The notes under the pieces were generated by a model that saw only the letters and a list, made by a program, of their open reading frames with translations, searched no databases and was not told where the DNA came from. This document shows, piece after piece, positions 10,701-19,000 of a stretch of 30,085 bases of DNA. How positions within the stretch are numbered: position 1 is the stretch's first letter; each line of letters opens with the position of its first letter. The DNA is taken from positions 60,552-90,636 of the forward strand of contig NW_003156747.1 in NCBI RefSeq assembly GCF_000003605.2. Direction: 5' to 3'. The DNA comes from Saccoglossus kowalevskii (taxonomy: Eukaryota; Hemichordata; Enteropneusta; Harrimaniidae). The position numbers and the translations under genes were made by a program.

Positions 10701-13700
10701 ATTGACTTACCAGAAGCCAGGATGCCTTGCTATAACCTCTCCATGGTACACTAGAAGGTGATATTGACTTACCAGAGGCCAGGATACCTTGCTAAAACTC
10801 TCCATGGTACACTGGAAGATGGTAATGACTTACCAGAAGCCAGGATACCTTGCTAAACCTCTCCATGGTACACTAGAAGGTGGTATTGACTTATCAGAAG
10901 CCAGGATGCCTTGCTAAAGCTCTCCGTGGTACACTAGAAGGTGGTATTGACTTACCAGAAGCCAGGATACCTTTCTAAAGCTCTCTATGGTACACTAGAA
11001 GGTGGTATTGACTTACCAGAAGCCAGGATGCCTTGCTAAAGCTCTCCATGGTACACTAGAAGGTGATAATGTATCTGAATGGTTGAGAACATCTTCAGGT
11101 GTTTTTATAATTCCATTATAAAATAATCTAATATTTAATCTTTGTTTCATTAAATAAATTCTGACCATCAACGCCCATAATATTGCACACGTTCCAAATA
11201 TATAGAATACTCTATGCCAGTCATAATAAGATAAGACAATAGAACCAAGACTTCCTGATAATAAATTACTGTAAGAAAATAACATAATATGAGCAGAATA
11301 TAATCGAGCGGAGCTATGTCACGGAACGTTCTACGTGGCTAAGATGTGCACCACTGTACCATGCATTTCCAGCGATGCTATGGAACACTGGTTGCTGTAC
11401 ACTGATAGAAATGTTATTTATAAAGATGTAATAAAACAATATTATTATGGTTTGAAGAGCCAATGAAAATAGATGCAAACAGCTTAAGTCGAGGAAACAG
11501 CAAAAACTCAACTTTGTAGTAATATTGAGCAACCAAATTTGACTTCTGTGGTAAAATTTATATATGTTGCACACATAGGGGTAATCTTGTTATACTTTTT
11601 AGGGGAGTCTTCACAACTATCCCAAAATACAGATTTCTGAGAGTTTTCAGACGTGATAGTAGCCAGGCAGTGAAAATGCTCAGATGACCACCCGAGACAT
11701 GCTTAAAGTTCATAATTTTTTTTAATAATGTTTGTAATGAGCAATAATTGAAGACATTACAAGACATAAGATATATTTCATGCTTGGTATGTAATAGGAC
11801 TCAGTCAGTCATATAGTAGTTATGTCAGTGTGAATACAAGCTAAGCTTGCAACAAACATGGGTTTGGCATTTGGCAGCAGGCCGGTATGTGATGTACTGT
11901 AAAATCTGTATTAGAAGCCGCAGATTCTATTAAAATGGTACATTACAACATATGAGAAATGGTGAATTTTTGGGTCTCAATTGTTCAAAAAGAATGGGTG
12001 CAGCTTCCATCAGGGATGCAGCTTTTAATGCAGATTTTATGGTAGTAAGCATGAGAATATCACAAGAATATGTACTGCTAAGTATACACAAGGCATTACT
12101 GGTAACAGTGATTGTATTGGTCAATGCAATCCCACACTGCCTGAGTGCATACTTTACGCTATTCTCATGCCATTATCATACAAAGTCATGTTTTCCAAAA
12201 TGTTTTTTATGATAAATTTATGATAAATTCAGAGGTACATTATTTGGGGATTGCAAGTAGCGTGACATGATATCAAGATCTTGCTTCAATCACGCTCTCA
12301 CATAAGCGTTCCCAACTCAGAACAATGCGAATGCCCAAGGTAACTAGGATACTGGGAGGTCCAGGTGGATCAAAATAGCTGCTCACATTATGACGAATTA
12401 CAATCAATATATTTCCTATACATTTTCGATGTATTACATTTTTTCACTATTATAGTGGTAAGACATGTTTTGTTGTTTTATTGCAAACCTTGAACATTGA
12501 TACATGTCATGTCAGTGCTATGTGCATTGCAAAATTCTAATGTTTTCTGTGCAAGATATACAATGTATAACAATTATATAGTTACCTACCCAGCATAAGT
12601 CCCGGATATAACTGTTGTATATACATAGGATTTACAAGATTTGTCAACTTTTCTTCCCATTAGACTTGTCATGGACGGATAATGAAAAGCTACAAATTAA
12701 AATGAACCCAAATGTCACAAATTTGAATATTTAAACACAAAGGCAGCTAGCTGGTGTTATAGTAAGTAGTGGGTACAGTAGGATTTATTACAGTAGCTAT
12801 GGGAACATTATAGGCATGGATATATTTGGTATAGATACATGTATAGTAGATATGGATATAGTAGATACTGCGAGTGGTTAGTGCGAGTAGTACTAATCCG
12901 AAATAGTACTAGATCTAGTGGAAAAATGTACATAGTGCGAGAGACATTATTATGAATTGTCAAGACATTCCGTAATTATTGTCTGATAATAAATTAATGT
13001 TTATGCAAAATTGTTTTATCATTTATTCATTGGAAATGTGCTACAGTGAAAAAATTGAGAGTGTACATAATTTTCATTGCTATTCACTTTGTCTTTTGTT
13101 GTAATGAACTTTGGGAATACTAGGAAATTGCCATGTTTTCAAAATCGTGATCAACTGGGAAATCATATTTAGCTTTATTGACAGTGAAATTGTAGATTGA
13201 ACTTTGTAATTTTTACAGATTACGAACAGAGACAATTGTGGTTTCAATTATGGCATATGTACAAACTTGTATATAAGCTGTGGCATTGCTTTGATGAACT
13301 CAGGATTTATTTCCCCGCTGCATGTTGTCGTTTTTATTTGGACTTTTCGAGTCAGAAATAAAATAATTGCCCCCAAAATACTAGGGACTATAAATTAACT
13401 CTGTTCGTACTTAATTGTTTTGCATGTGTGTAGTTTGCATTTAAAAAGGGTTAGGATAACAATGCCACTCACACTGTGTATATTTTACCCTTAGATCTAG
13501 TGCAATTTCAGAATAGTTCTACTCACACTAACCACTAGCACTATGCCCATTTCAACACACATATATACATGTATTACAGAATGAAATAGACACTGCTATT
13601 TCTAGAAACCCTATGAATTCTGGGAGGTCAAAAACCCAATGAATTCTGGGAGGTCTAGAAACTCAATGAATTCTGTGACGTCTAGAAACCCAATGAATTT

Positions 13701-16006
13701 TAGGAGGTCTAGAAACTGAATGAACTCTCAATACAAATTAAATTAAATTAAAAAGGACAAAGAGTATACATACCTTGTAATGCACCGTAAATAACTCGAA
13801 GAAAAACTAAACATTTTAACTGTGATGATTTGTCTTCATACATGTATGCCAAATAAGGTGTTAATAAAGTAAGAGCTCCCCAACACATTGCAGCTAAAGT
13901 CACTATGTAATCACCGCCATATCTATCACTAATGTATCCAGATAATATCTGCGTCAGTGCATAACCCCAGAAAAATGAAGATAAAATTAAACCCTACAAA
14001 CAAAACAGAAATAAAATGGTAAGAAGATGGATTGGTCTGGCAATGAAAATTAACTTAAACATGTAGCATGTGATAATTACAACAATAAACATGCAAAAAT
14101 GTATAGCCATATTTCAAAACAAATATTTTCGCTTGGATTCAATTTTCGGTATTTTTGCTAAAGGAAGGATTCTGTGAAAATAAAATCCAGCGAATATACT
14201 TTTTTTCTATATTTTACATTCAATTTGTCAAAAAGTAATAAAAATATAAATTCCATACAAAAACACCCAAGAATTTTTTTTGGCAAAAATTAAATCTAGC
14301 TAAAATATAGTATTTTGTAGTAGCATTCTAAGACAAACAAGTTTATTAAAATAATGAATATTCACAGACATGCACCTGATCAGACAGGTAATTAATTATT
14401 TAAAAACTTCATTTAGTAAATATATACATTTATTTTTGTATTCTACTTTTTTTATACTTTATTACTACAACTTAAAGATGCAATATGAACAAATATATGT
14501 ATATTTTATATATTATATTGCTGTCTGATGTCTAGACTGGATCTGGGTATGATTATCATGAATTAATCGTAGGTCGGGCAAATCAAAAGTTACTTAAAAG
14601 TTAGCAATGAGAGAAAAAGGAAACACAACAATATTATTAATTATAAAATTCAAATATAATAATACACATGTGCCATGTTTGTACATACCAAAACAACCCG
14701 AGCATGTGTGTTTTCATGAATGTTAATAGTTCATCAAATGAAGACTCAAATGTGTACTACAAGAACAGCATTTCAGTTCACAATGAATCATAGTCCAATT
14801 TATTCACCAACACACATTATCAAATAACAATAATAATCAAAGAAAGATTAGAAAGAACTGTGTGCTGAGAGTATTGAAGACACATTAAAAATTAATTCAA
14901 AATTACTTGTACACGAGATATTGATGGAAAAGCTGAAAACTAATTATGTAAATCAGGTAATTAATATGAACAGAACAAAAAAATTATGAATTATTATGCT
15001 AATTAGAGAATTAATATGAACAAATTTTAACCCAAAATTAATCAGTCTATTGTCCTAGAGCATTTATGTAACAAATTTTATTCAAATGTGATGATCAGTA
15101 ATTGAGATATCAGTGTTAATTAATTATGTTAATTAGGTGATTAATAAGCATAAATATTTACCAAAAACTAATTGGGTCTCTGCATAGTTCTCTTTAAAAG
15201 TGTCATTAAAATTCAATTCGTGGTTCTTTATATATCAGTGGAAAATTATGCAAATTAGGTAATTAATATCCAATTAAAACCAATCAGGTCTCTGCATAGT
15301 CCTAGAAGATCTATGTAGCAAGTCTCATTGAAATATGATGATTAGTACTTGAGATATAAGGCAAAAAGCTGAAAAATTAATTATGCTAATAAGGTAATTA
15401 ATATGCACAAATATTTACCCAAAAACTAATCAGGGGTCTGCACAGTCCTTAAGTAACTATGACCTCTATGTACCAAATTTCATTGAAATGTGATGATTAC
15501 TACTTGAAATATCAAAAGCTGAAAATTAATTAATTAGGCAAATTAGGTAAATATTATATACTCGTATTACCCTAAAAACTATCAGGTTTGTGCAGTGTCC
15601 TATGATATCTATGTACCAAGTACTTGAGATATCAGTGGAAAAGCCGAAATCAATATTGCACAGATTTTTACCCAAAACTAATCAGATCTGCGCATTAGTT
15701 TGGAGCATCTATGTGTCAAGTGTCATCAAAATCTAATGAGTGGTTCTTTAGATATCAGTGGAACAGTAATGGAACAGCTAAAAATCAGCTTTTTTACCAA
15801 AACCTAATCAAATCTGCGCATTGGCCCAGAACATCTATGCACCAAGTTTCATCAAAAATCAATGTATGGTTCTTGAGATATCAGTGGAACAGACAGACAC
15901 ACACCTTTTTGTGCTTCGCAACACAGGAGTCAAAAATGACATATTCTCATACATATTGCATCTTTTTAAGATGGACTTATTATTCATTATGATGTGATAA
16001 AGATAA

Positions 16007-16078
<72 letters not shown>

Positions 16079-19000
16079 AACATTCTGTAATACATGTAAT
16101 CTTTTATCTAACTGTAAAGAAATTATTCTTCTTTGGTTTTTAAAAAACATTTTTTTAAACAGAAAAAGATAAATAACTGACTAGTCTGTTTTACTAAAGG
16201 ATACATGGATACTGATGTAGGTTTGAATTACAAATATGACAAACTCTAAATATAGATATCAAACAATGACCATATACAATTCTAAGGCCAAGATAAACAC
16301 ATTCATGGTTCTGGTCATGTCAGTTAAAAGTACTGATAGTCACAAATTCTTTGTTGGAATTAATTTTTTTTTTAAATTTTAAAAAAAGGGAAAGAAAAAT
16401 TATAAACAATGAAAGATGTAGATTATACTTAAATATAGTACAGTAAAATCTGTATATAATATAATATATTTATATATTAATATAATATATATATAATATA
16501 ATATATTAGGGATGCGGCTACTAACAGAGATTTTACTGTACTACTTCTAATGGCACCTTATCCAGGTCTTGTTCAATCAAAGTGACACCTCCTAGCAATA
16601 AAAATCTTATTATATAAAAATGCATAATCCATTGAATAACCAGTTGAACATTTTGAATCATATAACAAAAACTAAATGTCATTTCATGTCAATTAAAGCA
16701 TGTCTAAGAAACACATGGCTGCCAGTGAACAAGATAAGGTTATGTCAACACCATTGTTCCATCCTCTCCTGTTCCATAAGCCAAAAATGGCTGCCAGGGA
16801 GTAGCTACACAAAATGAGCCAACTTTGTAGTTAGATTTATATAATCAGAAAAATTACATTTTATAAAACCGTATAGCCTAGTTCCACTAATATGATCGAA
16901 ACTAAAAATTGCGAAGGTAATAGTTATTTATTTTAATAAGAAAACAGGAAATGGAAAGAAAATAAGATCATTTTTCTCTGTAAGGAAACAAAACTGCCTA
17001 AAATTTTGGTAACCAGGCATTCACTTTTTACGATCCCTATAATGTATGCACGTATGTACGTGGTCGCATTGACCTCCACTGCGCGACGGTCAATACTCCT
17101 GCTGTACAGTGGAAGTTGAAGGTTGACGTACTGAGTGCATACTTTTTTGTATCCTAGTAATAACCTTATTATTATACATCTTTTCCTCCCAAGGATACAT
17201 TCTTTGTATGGGGTCCATTCAAACCCCGGGGGGCTTCCATGTTTGTTTTTGTTATTGGAGAATGCATACACACGTAATCGTTCCATATTTGGAATTTGCA
17301 TTTCCTAATATGGTAGGATGAAAATACTCAGTGCAATACCACAAAATTACAGCACAGTGTAACTAATGGCGTTACAGTGACAGATGAATAATATAATAAG
17401 TCTTTATCATCCAAATGTAATAAGAACAATAAACTAATTTTTAACAAGAATAAATGAGTAGTAGTGAAAGATTTTAGAATAAATAACTACAAATACATTA
17501 TTATTAATTTAATTAAGACTAATTAGCAGGAAGAGGGATACACAAGTACACTTACTGTTTCTGTTTTATTCCATGAGAATTCTTTTGATAATGCTACAGC
17601 ACATAAAGGAATAGCATTTCTAGCTGCATATGTAATAGCAGTGCCTGTAAACAGGGCTATTGTCCATGCTCTTTTTTCAGCTCTGCAAATAAAAATAAAA
17701 AAACATTTACAGATTACTGCCACAATGTAGTCTGAAAAAAAAAAAAATTTATTTAAACATGGTATGCATAGAAGAGATGCAACAAATGCCGTGTGATTTG
17801 AATGCACAAATGGAAACCCGTCACTTCGCCTGAAATGAGAGAAATCACAGAAATTCTACTAATATTGGAATGTGTGCTGCAACCAGAGATAGATCTTTAA
17901 TGGGCAAGATCAGGAGATTTTGGTCACAAAATTGTACAGAAAAAAATTGCATAGGACTGGTTTCGCCTTTTGTTGAGATAATTTGACTACAGTAATCAGT
18001 GTTACTGTACACCAGTCACACTATAATATTCAAACCAGGAAAAGTGTGACTAAATGTTGAAAATGTGTACCATCATGAATTTTCCATCATTGTGGTGTTA
18101 AATTTAGTACACTCAGCAACTACTCTGGACTTGTGCTTTCTAGACTAACTCTGATGTTCAGAGTATGGTTTAAAACTTCAGAGAACTGCAGGCTCAATCA
18201 ATCAATGTTTTCAACAAGTCAATGGAAATATATATTTATGTCCATGATTCATGAAAATTGTTTGTAAATGACAAAAATAATGTTGTACTGTAGAATACTT
18301 TATTTTCGCTTGGAATTTATTTTCGCTATTTTCACTGAAGGGATGATTCCGTGAAAATAAAATCTAGCGAATATACTTTTTTGCCTATATTTCACATTAA
18401 ACTCATCAAAAATCACTGAAAATAAATTCCATACAAAACGCCCAAAAAGCCTTTTCAGCGAAAATTAATTCCAGTGAAAATAAAGTATTCCACAGTACTT
18501 GTTTTTTACTGAACAATGCAGGTTAATTTATTCAGTGTTTAATGCTTCTCTACAACAGCCCTAAAAAAAATAGAAATTTTAGCTACACTGTGTCATACCC
18601 TGTCTCTTTATAAGAATATGTTTGAAAGCACAAATGCTCACCGAGGAATGTTCCATACTATACAGAAGGTAATAACGAATTACTACGACCTGACATGTTT
18701 AACCAAAAAGACTGCCAGTAATTTATAATGTGTTTAACAATAAAAACACATGTCAATTAATTGCCTTTGCCTCAGTAACAACATTTGAAATATCAAACTT
18801 GCAAAGCGCAGCCTTCGGCTGTTGTCGAGCCATGGATGCACGACGTTGTCAGAGTGGGTGCTATTTACCTTTGATCACTGGGTGCCCATGTATTAAACAG
18901 GTTGCCATGGATATAGCAAAATGTGGTGGATGTGCAGCAAATGAATGTGCACTGTTTTCAATCAAGCAGATGAGCAAAACATGTATGAGTAACTGTCAGA

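Noticed and set aside
10284-11064. CRISPR-like array (regular repeats)
   Set aside because: Adjacent head-to-tail units without unique spacers, within an animal gene; it is a minisatellite.
11952-12212. 86-codon plus-strand open frame with a mirrored minus-strand frame
   Set aside because: Starts inside the MITE at 11894-12044 and has no recognisable domain.
16933-17301. 122-codon open frame on the minus strand, longest in copy A intron 2
   Set aside because: No family resemblance; its 5' half lies in the dispersed element shared with 3.6 kb, and it has low-complexity ends.
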